A stretch of 64,000 nucleotides of DNA from Pardosa pseudoannulata (GCA_032207245.1 CM063504.1:23605991-23669990); one strand, 5' to 3'; positions 1 through 13,100 are shown, numbered from the stretch's first letter. The notes: a model not told the origin generated them from the letters alone. Program-made: numbers and translations.

Positions 1-486
1 TAACGTTCGAAATCCATTCCTTCCCCCTTTTTCGAGCATTTCATGTCATTATTCCAAGCATTATTTTCCCCGGTTAAAAGCAAACGATTAAATTTTTAAT
101 TTATCGCATCATAACTAAGTGAAAGAAGCAATATTTCTAGCAATGTGACGTCATTCCTTTAATCCCATGTAATTGTTTTAAGCGCAATGATATTTTTCTA
201 TCATTATGACGTCATTCCTTTAAATATCTCATTTATTCATTTCTTATTTTATATTATTTAAACATCGTCTGCGTAGTATCTATTCGATTTGACCTGAAAA
301 TTGAAATATAAAGTGATCAACTTTCATTTCTATGTGACGCAAATTACAGCATTTTTATATAAGAACTAATTTTAAATTTAATTCTTGGTTCATTTTTACG
401 TTACAATGAAATGTTTATCAACAATATTCTAACAACAAAAAGTACAAATTTCAGTGATTCTCATAGGCAAATAAAAACCTATCATT
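1..486 (+). mobile_element. Non-autonomous Helitron body, copy 1 (truncated by window start)
   Basis: Bases 1-486 match 1454-1957 almost base for base, apart from small indels such as an AT-rich insertion near 1540. The match ends abruptly after the shared CCTATCATTT. The second copy has recognisable Helitron ends, so this is the interior of the same element with its 5' end outside the window and a different or missing 3' part. No coding sequence is visible. Confidence 0.7.
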
Positions 487-719
487 TCATCCTTTGTTCT
501 ACAAGAAAATATTTTGAGACAACGTCAAGAAAGACATTTAAAACGCATAGTTTTTGTTGCATGTAGTGTAATATGTCCCAAAAAACGGAAACCGTGCTTC
601 TAAATTCAACATTCACTGTTAATAACTGGTGCCATTAGCACTGTTGTAAAAAATATAAGGGAAATTTACTGGCTGCATAGTTAAGTCCTTGTAACAAAGA
701 GTTACAGTTCTACAACGCT

Positions 720-1230
720 AGCGCGAAAATGACCTAGAGGCGAAAGCGAAGTGAGTGACATTCCTTAGACCCCATTGGTCAAGAGGGGTTGCTAATCGCG
801 GAGTAGCCATCTTCGGCCAAGGCAACGCTGTCCAGGGAGCTTTTTGGGGAGATCTGCGGGCCCCTTCAGAGAGAGGGCATGGGAGAAGGAGTGTGGAGTT
901 TAATTTCTTCTGAACTAGTTTTTACACCATTTTTCTTTTTTACACCAAGACGCCATGTTTGGCATGTCTTCTACCGAGTGTGGTCCTTTTGGCATGATGG
1001 TCTTAATAACATTTTATTCCCTATTTACACCTTTATTCCTATTCAAAATAAACAAAATTCGGCAGGAGGAATTCGTATTTTTGCAATTTTGAATTTTCTC
1101 AGGAGTACTCCACTTATACGTGCGTCTGGCTTCAAAGCTCTGTCAGTCATCACCTCTACAGACCTTAACTGGACTTTTTTCTCCGAAACCATCGGCTATT
1201 GAATATACTTATACTTACAAAAGGGTTTCG
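720..1230. other. GC-richer unique block between two Helitron copies
   Basis: This block, especially 720-880, is clearly richer in G+C than its surroundings and has no counterpart in the neighbouring Helitron copy. It holds a plus-strand open frame of 107 codons (879-1202) and, on the opposite strand, a 49-codon ATG-to-stop frame (1192-1043) with a balanced, charged composition. I recognise neither product. It could be gene-derived cargo, a promoter/first exon of an unseen gene, or another old repeat. Confidence 0.4.
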
Positions 1231-1316
1231 TGAAAGACATGAATTTCTCTTATGCTATTTTTTAAATTTAAACATTCAATTAAACTGAATGTTTATAAAA
1301 TAAATAAATATAAAAT

Positions 1317-2134
1317 TCTCATATATATATATATATATAAATGAATTTGTGTCTGTCTGTCTGTACTCAATAGACTCAAAAACCATGCATTGAATCTCCG
1401 TGAAAATTTGGGAAATGTTTAGGTATATCTCAGGGAAGGTTTTTGAAAATTTTTAACGTTCGAAATCCATTCCTTCCTCCTTTTTCGAGCATTTCATGTC
1501 ATAATTCCAAGCATTTTTTTCCCTGGTTAAAAGCAAACGTTAATATTTAATTAATAAAATTAAATATTTAATTTATCGCATCATAACTAAGTGAAAGAAG
1601 TAATATTTCTAGCAATGTGAAGTCATTCCTTTAATCCCATGTAATTGTTTTAAGAGCAATGATATTTTTCTATCATTATGACGTCATACCTTTAAATATC
1701 TCATTTATTCATTTCTTATTTTATATTATTTAAACATCGTCTGCGTAGTATCTATTAGATTTGACCTGAAAATTGAAATATAAAGTGATCAACTTTCATT
1801 TCTATGTGACGCAAATTACAGCATTTTTATATACGAACTAATTTTAAATTTAATTCTTGGTTCATTTTTACGTTACAATGAAATGTTTATCAACTATATT
1901 CTAACAACAAAAAGTACAAATTTCAGTGATTCTCATAGGCAAATAAAAACCTATCATTTTATATAGTTATCTTTATATTCATATGGTTGTCAATATGAGT
2001 GCGTGTTTCTATTTCATACAAAACCATGTGGTTTGTCCTTAATTTTGGACAACATTAATTAATACCAACAAAATTAGCACTGTTCCTGTCAAAACCTCTG
2101 CTTTACCGTAGCGAAGCACGGGCACACTTGCTAG
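1317..2134 (+). mobile_element. Non-autonomous Helitron, copy 2, complete ends
   Basis: The left end reads TC followed by a TA-rich run and CTGTCTGTCTGT, as in many arthropod Helitrons. The right end has a GC-rich hairpin (CCGT at 2106-2109 pairing with ACGG at 2118-2121), ten spacer bases and then CTAG followed by a host T. Helitrons insert between A and T without target duplication, which fits. About 818 bp, no Rep/helicase coding. Copies of the same superfamily occur at 1-486, 19596-20272 and 61910-62464. Confidence 0.75.
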
Positions 2135-2782
2135 TTAAATATAATAAGAAAAATAATCATAATAAAATTTTAAAATCTAAATTTCTATGCCTTTTCTGGA
2201 TACTATAATGTTTCATAATGGAGTCCAATGAATATCATGAGTAAGAATTTCAATCTCATTTCTGTAAAACATTATGATAAAATCTCAGAACTTGTTTACT
2301 TCTACACTGGAATGTTAAGTTGCTAGATACTATTAAAAATAACGAAAACGGAATGGAATAAATTACTTCTTCCTTATAATTAGCCATTCTGGTTACACTC
2401 CAATTCCTATGTATGTCATATTTTGGTATGACTCCATCCATTTTGACACATGTTTAGTAGCATATAATTGTAGAAAAATTATAAATCATTATTTGTGGAA
2501 CGCTTTTCATCACGATTTTGTTTAAAGAAAACGTGTTTGCCCTGAATCGAGGTAATTTCTAACCTTATGCCTACAGATACTAAGCAATCGAGAAAAGTAG
2601 CAGGACATAAACTTGGAAAACGTATCTTGTTTCTGTTTCTGTTTACTGTTTGGGTATTACTTTACGGAGAAAGAAAGCAAATAGTTTTAAAGGCCATTTA
2701 AAATATCCGAATATATTAATCCAAGTTAATTTGAAGTATATGAAAGATATATTTTTCATAGTTAATACGACAGAGTAAAATA
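2135..2782. other. AT-rich spacer, nothing recognised
   Basis: No coding frame with splice support, no terminal repeats and no similarity to other parts of the window were seen. Confidence 0.5.
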
Positions 2783-3793
<1,011 letters not shown>

Positions 3794-3929
3794 ACAATAG
3801 AAATTGTAGTCCCTATTGATTTTACTTGCTCTGGCTACTAGGCAAGGAGAAACCTAATTATTCTTACAAACTTGGCACCATGAAAGAAACGACTTAAATT
3901 TTATTTACGAGCTTCTAAAATAGATACCT

Positions 3930-4240
3930 TTACCAGTCAAAGACAGATGAGGGAAAGATCATGAAAACTCATGCTGGAACATGGTTGGACCCCAGAAAGA
4001 GAAGCAGAGAGACGAAAACTTAGTCTACAAATTTAAGAATAAAAGTAACTTAGATGGGATGGCGAAAACTGAGCCATTTCCCAACGACAGCTGTAAAATG
4101 CGGTGAGTAGACAGAAAATTTGCATGAATTGCAGAGAAAGCTTTAGACATATGTTGGAAGAATTTTAAGTCGAGGAAACGAATTTATCTAAGACATATTG
4201 TGTCTGGGAAAATAGATTTGAGGGAATCAAAATGGGATGA
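3930..4240 (+). mobile_element. Possible LINE (non-LTR retrotransposon) C-terminal remnant
   Basis: One frame over 3970-4110 reads like the extreme C-terminus of endonuclease/reverse-transcriptase LINEs: a Trp-Leu-Asp-Pro-Arg start, a Lys/Arg-rich run, then a segment ending near Gly-Trp-Arg. It contains stop codons and no upstream reverse transcriptase is visible. I rate this as a weak resemblance by eye; the block is compositionally distinct from the AT-rich flanks. Confidence 0.3.
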
Positions 4241-4317
4241 GAAGTTTTACGAAAAATTGAAATGTAATAATTTTGATATATTACGTATATATACTACGAT
4301 ATTATGCTTTTAAAGAA

Positions 4318-4835
4318 AAAATATTGTTTTCAAACAATAAAAAATATAATATTATTATAAGGAACATTTTTTATATCTATATTAATAAATATTATTTTGT
4401 ATATATATTAATATTAAACACGCTTTTTGACTGTAATGTGTATATGATATTCTTCTTAAAATAATTTCAGAATAATAAAAGAAAATGCACTATTTTTTTA
4501 AAGATTTAGTAAACAAAATTGGTGTCGATATTACAGAAGAAAGGGTAAAATTTGTCAAATATCAATAAAATTTTAAAGAAATGGAATTTCTAACGTAACA
4601 AAAATTTATTTCAGTGTAGAATAGTATTGAAATATGTTAATAATACGCAAGATAAAGTATGCATTTAAAGTAAGAAAAAACTTATTAGCTATGTAGTTCT
4701 TGGACAGATTAAATATAAATATTTTATTCTTAGATATTTCTGTATGTGTTCCTCAACATAAATTTTCAGTAAGAAAGAAGCATTCCCAATCACAATCCAG
4801 CAAAAACAAATGTTAAAATTAATTACAGATCTACA
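4318..4835 (+). repeat. Diverged direct duplication, unit 2
   Basis: Second copy of the segment at 2783-3793, without the microsatellite. Identity is patchy, indicating an old event. Confidence 0.6.
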
Positions 4836-6066
4836 CTTTACAGTTAATATTAAAACAAATAAAATAGTTCATTAAAGAACAAATTTCACTTTTTTCCCCT
4901 CGGTAAACAAGATGTGAAAAGAAATAAGTGATTTAGATATTCTTTCTAACAGAGTAATTTTTAAGTAGATATTGTTCTAATATTCTATGGCCAATTTCGC
5001 ATAATAAAAAAATACGGTAGTCTTAGGATACAAAGAGTAACACATTTAATCTTTTCCTAAGTAGGAAATGAACATCTGCAAGAGAAAGTGTATTCGATAT
5101 TGACATGCGTAATATAAAAATTTTAAAAGGCAACTAAAATTTATTTCATATAAATTACGTTAATGCTGTTATAATTTCTTGAAATTTATACCCCGAATAA
5201 ATGTCTTTATTAAATTAACCTTTAAAGTAACAGCGTATTTTCAAAACTAATTTTTGATGTTTTATTAAATAAACATTTTTGAGGAGGAAATAATTTAATA
5301 TTTTGTTAGGAATATATTTTTCAAAAATGGTTGAAAGTACGTGAAAAAATATTATTTTTTTATTACTTAATAAGTATTAATTTTTTAAAGTATCTTTATT
5401 GAAACGTTACAGTTGCATTCATGTAGCATGTAGTATAACTTTTATATATATAATATATCATTTTGACCTGGAATTAAACATAGTATAATATCAAACTAAT
5501 TTAGTTCTAAAATATTAAGAGAAAAATAATAGAGACATCTATAAAATGTAAATTTTATTTGCAATAAAATGTCAATAACATTTCTTTTAAGAACAGAGTT
5601 GACAAAATTCTCGTTTCGTAAAATTTTTAACTTTTTTAACGTCTTTATTTTAACGTTACGTTTTAATTTTTAACGTTTATTTTTAACTTTTTTTATATGA
5701 TTTAAGATAAATGATGAAAAGAATTCAACGGGATATTTTGACAAAACAGCTAATGTTTAAAATGTTTCAAACATTCATGAAATTTAAAAAAAATTAAATG
5801 TGCTTTAAATTATTATGGGAAATTATTCTATTGTATGTTGTAATACTAATTATATTCCTTAGAGAGGGTTAAATATGAAAAACAATCGTGCTGCCTTTCA
5901 TTTTACGTTATCTTTTACAAGTTAGGGAGGTAAAAATTTGGAATTTGAACCAAATGTATAACTGAACTTTTACGAAGTCAACTTTACACCCCCGCCATGT
6001 AATAAACAATTTTTTTTTCATGAAAAAGCTCATTCACAGTTATCTCCTGATGATGAATTTCATATA
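4836..6066. other. AT-rich region downstream of the minus-strand gene
   Basis: Very AT-rich, many homopolymer A/T runs. No repeat, coding or RNA signal could be supported. Confidence 0.5.
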
Positions 6067-6072
6067 TTTATT
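6067..6072 (-). promoter_or_regulatory. Polyadenylation signal AATAAA
   Basis: On the minus strand AATAAA begins five bases after the TGA that closes the proposed terminal exon. Cleavage would fall in the AT-rich sequence just below 6060, and a G/T-rich stretch (GGGGGTGTAAAG, minus strand near 5990) could be the downstream element. This gives a very short 3' UTR. Confidence 0.4.
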
Positions 6073-6076
6073 CTAG

Positions 6077-6247
6077 TCATCTATAAATTAAAAAAGATGT
6101 TGGACAAGATTTAGTTGTCATTTCCTCTCCTATGGATAGATAACTGACTCGAGACCACCCAGATGAATCATGCACGTGGGATACGGCACAAGAGAGAACT
6201 TGTCTGTACCAATAAAATCTCAGCTGTGCCATTAAAACTCTTAACGA
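6077..6247 (-). CDS. Proposed terminal exon of the minus-strand gene
   Basis: The minus strand shows a pyrimidine-rich tract (about 6275-6310), then ACAAACAG at 6255-6248, followed by an open frame of 56 codons ending in TGA at 6079-6077. The frame starts exactly at a codon boundary, matching the phase-0 donor at 8257/8256, so splicing would add Ser-Leu-Arg-Val and so on to Glu547 of the upstream exon. The peptide contains Trp, Cys and His at levels not expected from translated AT-rich noise. The implied intron is 2,009 bp. No domain is recognised. Phase match alone has a one-in-three chance, so this exon is a reasonable but unproven model. Confidence 0.45.
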   Translation of the reverse strand, partial: SLRVLMAQLRFYWYRQVLSCAVSHVHDSSGWSRVSYLSIGEEMTTKSCPTSFLIYR

Positions 6248-8256
6248 CTGTTTGTGGACCAAGAAATTAACGTTCAGACGAGGGCAAGATAGAGAAAGGA
6301 GAAGTGAAAAAGATCAAGGCCATTACGGTGATTAGAATTAAATAAATAAGTAAATGGCAAGACTGGCCTGGTACCCATTTCAGTTCCATTTAGATCTCAA
6401 CTGAAGCAAATCTACATTAGAAAGATATACTTATCGCGGTTACACAAAAACGAATTTCTCTGTGAGTGATATCATATTTTAAGCGACATATTTTACCAAG
6501 TTCAAATTTGTCATTTTATTAAATGTGTGCTTTAATGAAATAATTTTACTAACAAATTAATGCGACAGTCATTCTGAAAAGTGATAGTTTAAAATTATTT
6601 ATTTTTTTACTTATTTTTTACTACAATTTTAGAGGGAAAATCCCATTTGCTAAATATCTCTCCTTGCTAAAGATGATTACGTTTTAGAGATTTTCACCTC
6701 TCGAGCACCTAAAAATGAATATAACGGTTAAAATAATCCGTTTTTCATTAACCCTGGACAGTGGTTTTGCAGCAAAACCTCCTGTTACACATTTTTTCTC
6801 TAATTTTTGGAGAATATGATTTTTCTATATTTTTGACATTTAAAACTTATGTAACCAATATAACTATAACCTATATAACTATAACTATGTAACTTATGTA
6901 AACTTATATTACTTACAATAAATGACAGTACAAAATTTAATTACTTTTATTTTGAAATATATGTATTTATATTTGCTGTACCTGGAAAGTTAGTAATGCA
7001 ATTGTTTTTCATTTATGACCCCAAACAAAAGCATATATTCAAACAACACTTATAAATTGTTAAACTATTTATTTATTTTACTTTTTTAAGAACACTTATT
7101 TATTGTTCTTCCTATATAATTAAAATTTTATAAAGTACTATGTTAACACCGCAGAAGGGGATGGGTTTGTCAGTTAACCCCCCTCAATTCCTCCTCTGGT
7201 ATCCACTAAGGAAAACCCCTCTAAGGATTGCAAAGAAAAATTTTAATACATTTTGCATTTATAAGGTTCATAGATAATATTTAAAAACTAATTTCATTAA
7301 ATTCAAAAGAATTCCTGTAGGTGATCTTTAAAGGGTTAACAAACCAAATTCATAGTTAAAAAATTATCGAAAATTATAAACATACGGGAGATGGCGTTCG
7401 CAAAAAATAGTGGGTGAAGGAGGGGGAGCTGAGCCCATATTCTGAAACATTTGTCATTTAGCATAAGAATCAACAGGAATAATAATGTCAGGTGTCGCAA
7501 AAACTTTTGTGGACCAGTGTAATTAATATTACATGGCGTACTTTATTCACAGCAAAGATTTTTAACTAAACTGTGAAAATAGAATTATTTTCTAACTGTA
7601 GAAGAACAATATTTATATTTTCTATATTGAAATTTTCTTATATTTCAATAAAGAAAATATAAATATTGTGTAATTGAATTGATTTTATATTTTTTAATCC
7701 AGAAACTCAAACATTATATTATCTATGATTATTACTTATTACCAAGACAAAATAAATATATTAATGAAAACATTTACAAGTTATTAATTTATGATGTTAA
7801 TAAAACTTCATAAATTCATTTTCTATAATAACAATTTATATTCATATTTAGGTATTGACGATATATATTATTTATATATGTTGGATTTTACTATATTTAA
7901 AATATATAATTCCAAAACAGATCCATGGAGAACAGTTCTTAAACATGGTACTCCTATTGAAGCAATTTTTTTCAAAAGCCAAAATGTATTATAGAACCTT
8001 CCCCAAGATTGATTTTTTGCTGATATTTTATCATTTTATCATCTCCCTTCTTTTAATAGAATCTAATGGTAAAGACACGAAGTAAATTTTAATTGGATAA
8101 CAAAAAATCACTAGTATAAAAATAAGGAAGTAATTTACTGTCGGTATTAGTTATCCATGTGTTTTCGACCAATACAAATGTAAAATAAATGAACGCGTAT
8201 AAGCTTTGTAAACATCAAAAATATCAAATTGTCAAAAGAGTTCTTGAATTTCTTAC
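6248..8256 (-). other. Proposed intron 2 of the minus-strand gene
   Basis: Donor GAG|GTAAGA at 8257/8256 is a full consensus match. The acceptor at 6248 is preceded by a long pyrimidine tract. The intron is AT-rich and may contain a TTAA-flanked insertion near 6753-7333. Plus-strand open frames at 7791-8085 are AT-rich and have no support as genes. Confidence 0.45.
6753..7333. mobile_element. Possible TTAA-flanked MITE
   Basis: The left border reads TTAA-CCCTGGACAG and the right border CTTTAAAGGG-TTAA, giving an imperfect terminal inverted repeat (about 7 of 10). Just inside the left end is a perfect hairpin, GGTTTTGC-A-GCAAAACC (about 6763-6779). The ends match poorly, so this is weaker than the other TTAA elements in the window. 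Confidence 0.25.
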
Positions 8257-9898
8257 CTCATGCAGTTGAGGATTCTGAGCTGATTCATATCTAAGTATCC
8301 AAATTGCAGTGGTTCCTAGACAGTCTGATGCACTGGTTATATCCAGAGTAGCACATGACTTTCCTAATAATTTTCTGTTGTTGTTTACTTCTTTAAAAGT
8401 TATATCCTCTTTCATTGCTATATTAAATATATAAGCATCAATGTTTCCATAAAATGATTTTATAAACAGAATCAAGGCTATGCTAGAGTTCGGCAACAGC
8501 GTAAGGGCACTTCTGGAGGTTACAAAATCCGATAAATCTTGTAGTAAAGATAATGTATCAAAGTCAGCATCAGAATTAAGGCATCTGTTAGGAATTGTTT
8601 GTGTATAAAATGTACTTGATGAATTTTTAAACGGCAAAATCTGGCGCTCATTGGAGGAAGCATGCGTTAATGACACATGTGTTAATCCATTAATGATAAA
8701 TGCTACAAATGCACCACTCTCTTGTGTAAAATTAACTGAATTACTGCAACCTTGAAAAAGTACTTTTGAAAATGTATCTTTAATTGGTAATTTATAGTTT
8801 AACGAGCTTAACCAATCAATTTTTGCAATACAACTCTTAAAATTAAAATTATCGGAAGCGTTTTGAAAAACAAGACATGATTTTGGGAGTAGATCCATTT
8901 GAAAAATTTGAATATTTCTTTCCAAGTTCGCTCTATATGCAAATAGTTTAATGGACGATATTTCATTACTTACTGCAGGCACGTGTTTTTTAATACATAG
9001 TTCTTTAGACAAGTCGTAAATGCAAGGTATTTCTTTTTCACTGAAATTGGAAGATCCAGTCGCAGGTGAAGTTATAAAAGAATTGATAATTGTCTCAATG
9101 CATCTTTTTCTTGTATATGGTATGGGATTAAGATAAGAAACTTTGGGATTTTTTATTAGAGTAGTAAAATTCCTCGCCGGACTTGTGGGTTCTTTATATG
9201 TTTCTGATCTCTCGTTTATGACGATTTCACTATCGAGACAAATGTTACTTCTAGCATTTTTATCTACACGTTGTGTAGATGCAGAAGATAACGTAATTTT
9301 CACAACTAAAGGCTGACGTTCACTTGTCCGAGGTGCAGGTATTTTTAGTATATCACTGGGACACTGATATAAAACAGGGGGAGTTTTTCTTTTCAACTGG
9401 GTATTTCTACCACTCTTTGTTGATGAAACAGAAGATTTGATTAGAAGGCTTTTATATCTCTCATAACGTTCAATTACGAAAGATTCCGGGCGCTGCAGAC
9501 GGCTCGTTTTTCCTTTTGTTGGATACCTTTTGTTTTCCAAAAGCAATAAATGAGACCTTACAATATTTTTAGGAAAGTAATAAAAGTTGGGAGACGATTT
9601 TTTAAAACGATATTGATCAGTGCGGAGCCCGAAAGATAAAGAAACATATTTCCGTAAAATATATGAATTTCCAGCTCTCGGATTTTTTCTACCCTGAGAG
9701 TTTTCTTCGGCCGTGCTTTGACGAATATTGCCAGTCAAAACACCTTTCCTTTTAGGAAAGATGGATGACCGTGTTAAATCTTCGCCAAGGTTTCTAGGGC
9801 GTGGTGCACTATTTTTGCTTTGATAATGACCGAGTGATGAATATTCTCCATACTCTTGCTCGCAGGTAACAAAGGGGATCAATTCCTTTTGATTCATT
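8257..9898 (-). CDS. Main coding exon of an unidentified spliced gene (possible SPOC-like domain)
   Basis: An open frame of 557 codons starts at ATG 9897-9895 and runs past a consensus donor; the last exonic codon is Glu547 (GAG) and the following GTAAGA begins an intron. At the other end, AG at 9900-9899 is a usable acceptor: joining A9898 to the AA ending the exon at 10041 makes Lys and keeps frame into Met1. An in-frame stop lies six codons upstream of ATG, so if the acceptor is not used, ATG 9897 is the start. Residues 1-340 are basic, Ser-rich and probably disordered, with a Lys-Arg-Lys patch at 169-171. Residues 353-500 look folded: a Trp near 362, alternating hydrophobics, a Leu-rich helix (449-458), then Ala-Leu-Thr-Leu-Leu-Pro and a hydrophobic strand. 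That order resembles SPOC domains of transcription/silencing proteins. I do not know the family; the resemblance is inference from pattern only. Confidence 0.8.
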
Positions 9899-10040
9899 CT
9901 GCTAATGCATTTTCAACACACATGTATAGATTTCTCTTTTCTTCAAACTACTAAATATATCAGGAGTAGTTATAATACAGGTCATGTGTGAACTATAATG
10001 TATTATTAATAATAATTCATCAGAGAAAAATAAATATTAC
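9899..10040 (-). other. Proposed intron 1 (142 bp)
   Basis: Donor GAA|GTAATA at 10041/10040 and acceptor TTAGCAG at 9899. Removing it joins the flanking frames without a stop. The pyrimidine tract is poor, and without splicing the upstream frame stops at TAA 10039-10037, so an alternative is two separate transcripts. Confidence 0.45.
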
Positions 10041-10191
10041 TTCAGCATTTGACGCAATGCCATACAAACTGCGCTTCTACGAGACATCTTTATAATGAAT
10101 TCCAATTTGGGATTTCTTATGCCATGCGCTAAAGTTTGAGCATTATATAATATTCTATTCTTGATGAGGAGATATTTCTTTTGCGGAGAAT
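10041..10191 (-). CDS. Upstream internal exon of the minus-strand gene
   Basis: On the minus strand a strong acceptor (TCTTTTCTTTTTTCTC then ATTTTAG) ends at 10192. The exon begins with two bases of a split codon, then an open frame of 49 codons starting Ser-Pro-Gln-Lys-Lys, rich in Lys, Arg and Leu, with a Met-Ser-Arg-Arg-Ser segment near its end. It reaches AA at 10041, where donor GTAATA follows. In-frame joining to the large exon supports one gene. The exon is too short to be found as a stand-alone ORF. Earlier exons could not be located; introns upstream may be long. No family is recognised. Confidence 0.55.
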
Positions 10192-13100
10192 CTAAAATGA
10201 GAAAAAAGAAAAGATGTTAGTTTTTTCAAATGAAAATTTACATATCCAATTGTAATACGTATATTTTTTAGTTTATAAACAGCTGACATTCATATTAATT
10301 TTGTCGTTTTCAATTCTCACACATAGTGTATGGCAAACTTATTTCTTCGAAACCTATGGACGCATTATTATTTTTCTGCAGTTTTATTCCGCATTCTACA
10401 TATTTATAATATCCCTCTCGTTGTTAGAACACTCGGCTGCCTGTACATGTCGATGTCAATGCAAAACCAGACATGTGTATGTAAATTAGAAAATTTGTAT
10501 ATGCATGCATCTACATATATAGACACACATGTACATATATGCGCATTAATGCGTTTTAAACATCAGTTATATTTATAATTAATGTGAAAAGAGATGAAAA
10601 TATTGCTAAATACTAGAAAGAACACTTTATCAAATTTTTACAATGTTATTTTAAAGTAATCAAGTAAGAAAAGTAACAGTTTAGAACATACATATTTGGG
10701 ATGATGTTAATTATTAAGTATTAGTTAGATCCCCCTATAGGAATGATATTAGTTAATTCCATAGATAATACAACTATAGACACAAAGAATAAAAAACATG
10801 TTTTTTTATAGAATATAATCAATTTTTCTATAATTTTTATTGAAATCAATTAACAAGAATTATTTTACAATTTTTGATTATTTTATGATATTGAAAGAGG
10901 TTTTAATTTTCACACAAATTTTTCTATGATTTTAACATTCTCACGATCAATGATGTAATTTCCTTAGAATTTACATTTCTTGTTATAGCTAGCATGAATT
11001 CACGTCCTCAGTTTCTGTTTGTTAATACGGCAACTTTTCCACAAGTATGTGTTATCATGAGAAAATAGAAATAAAAAAAGATACACAATTCCCATACTTT
11101 CGTTATAGTTATATTTAGGACGAGCTTTGATATTTCAATACTTTAATATTTCTGCCTTAATGAAGCAAGTTTGCGATTTCTAGGTATAGAATTTTATTAC
11201 TTCTACAGTACTCAGTATTAGAAACGAAAAGAAAATCGTCGATTGCATGTGCGAAAAGTATATAATGTTTTGTGTTTGGTCAAACAAAAAACTTTTAGCA
11301 GGTACCACGAATATTTTGAAAAGATACGAGATCCTTAAATAAAGTACCGATAAATTTCCAACCTGCTCTCTCCACTTCATCCTGTACCACCAATATATGA
11401 GTGGATGGTAAATACATTGTAAAACTAGCACATAAGATTATGTAAACTTCTTCAGATAAATATCTTCTGATTGGATATAAATGCGAATAGAAATCTACAA
11501 ATTGGTGGCGAATGTTTTTACGCTATATACTTTTTTGTTATAAATGGTATTACACATATCTATATAAATCAAAATTGTATTGGTCTTCTTATCTTTTTTC
11601 TCTAAGATATTTATAACTTTGATATTCAACCAAATTTCCATGTTCAGTTTTTTTGTTTCTTACAATATTTTCTGTGTACACCTAATATACAACAAAATAA
11701 TTAAATAAAAAATGGAAATAAAGATACAACATTTCATATAAATATGATACACATTGCATCATTATTTAATATTTTATTTTATATTTATCGATTTCATTAA
11801 TATTATTCTTCAAAAAATAAAGGAGAGAATTCAGTAAACTACGAAACTGTCTCAGGATTATTTGCAAAGTGTCTATCTTCTTGCATTTCTTCCTTAAGAG
11901 GTGTTAACAACAAATTAATAAGTAATCGGATCTTTTCATTAACAGCTTCTGTAGTGGATTAATGAACTCCATCAGAGTTAATCCATAAGTAATGAGTTTC
12001 GGTATGTTGAAAAGGAGTAAAATTCTCCAACAGCCGATTGATTGAGGCGGCTAACCTTAATTATTACTTAAGTAATGAAATGTATTCAAAACTTTTTTTT
12101 GTCTCAATAACCATTTAAATAAGATTTATCTCGACCAGGTAAAGGTGTTTTGGCATAGATTTAATATGATTTTTTTCTTATTTATAAAATGAAAATAATT
12201 GCATACTCTCAGTCTTTTAAAAGAAAAAAGTTTCTTAAAAGTTCTATAAAAATAAATATTTAAGTATTCAGATAAAGTTCTAAAGATTTTACCTTGTGGA
12301 TATTGAAATATGTGGAACATGATACTGTATGAATATAATGGGGTAAAACTTTTTATGTGATTATTATAAAAGTATTTTTTATATTTTATCTAACAATTCC
12401 TGTCTCGTATAATAAAAACTGTTGTGGCCATGCAATATTACGCAATTATGCCCATACAATTATGTTTTGCAAAATATTTAATAAAGAGAAACATTAATGA
12501 ATATTAAAAAAGAAAATTTCGTTTGAATAATTAACTGATATTAAAAAAATCAAACATTTTTTATTGCAGCACAAAAGTATTATTACCCTTTATTTACTAA
12601 ACATGAAATCGTTAGAGCACCAATTCCTATTTATTCAATTACTAAAATACGAAGCATTAATAAACATATATTGGGGTTATTAATTAACAATTTATTTTTT
12701 ATAACTCGGAATAAACGCTTTAGACATATCAATTACAAGTACGCATTTGAAAAATAACGTTTAATTAAAGAACTAAATTATAACTTAAATTTTTAAGTAA
12801 TTTTTAATAATCTAGTCAATTTAACAAGTGAAGTTTTAGCTGCACTATTTTTTTTTCCTTGCTCTTGTCTAACAACATGATGACTCAAAAAACTCAAAAA
12901 ATACTTTGTTAGAAACATTCTTTATGTATTATGTATCTATTCTGTACTCCATAGTTTTTTATAGTTAACAGTCGATAAATTACTATGTGCGTTTCTCGTA
13001 TTTAATTGGACCTTAACTTTCGTCAATTACACAAAATTGATTTTCTACCATTCCTGAATTTTTAAAATAGAAATGTTCTAAAAATGTTAACTAAACTCAA

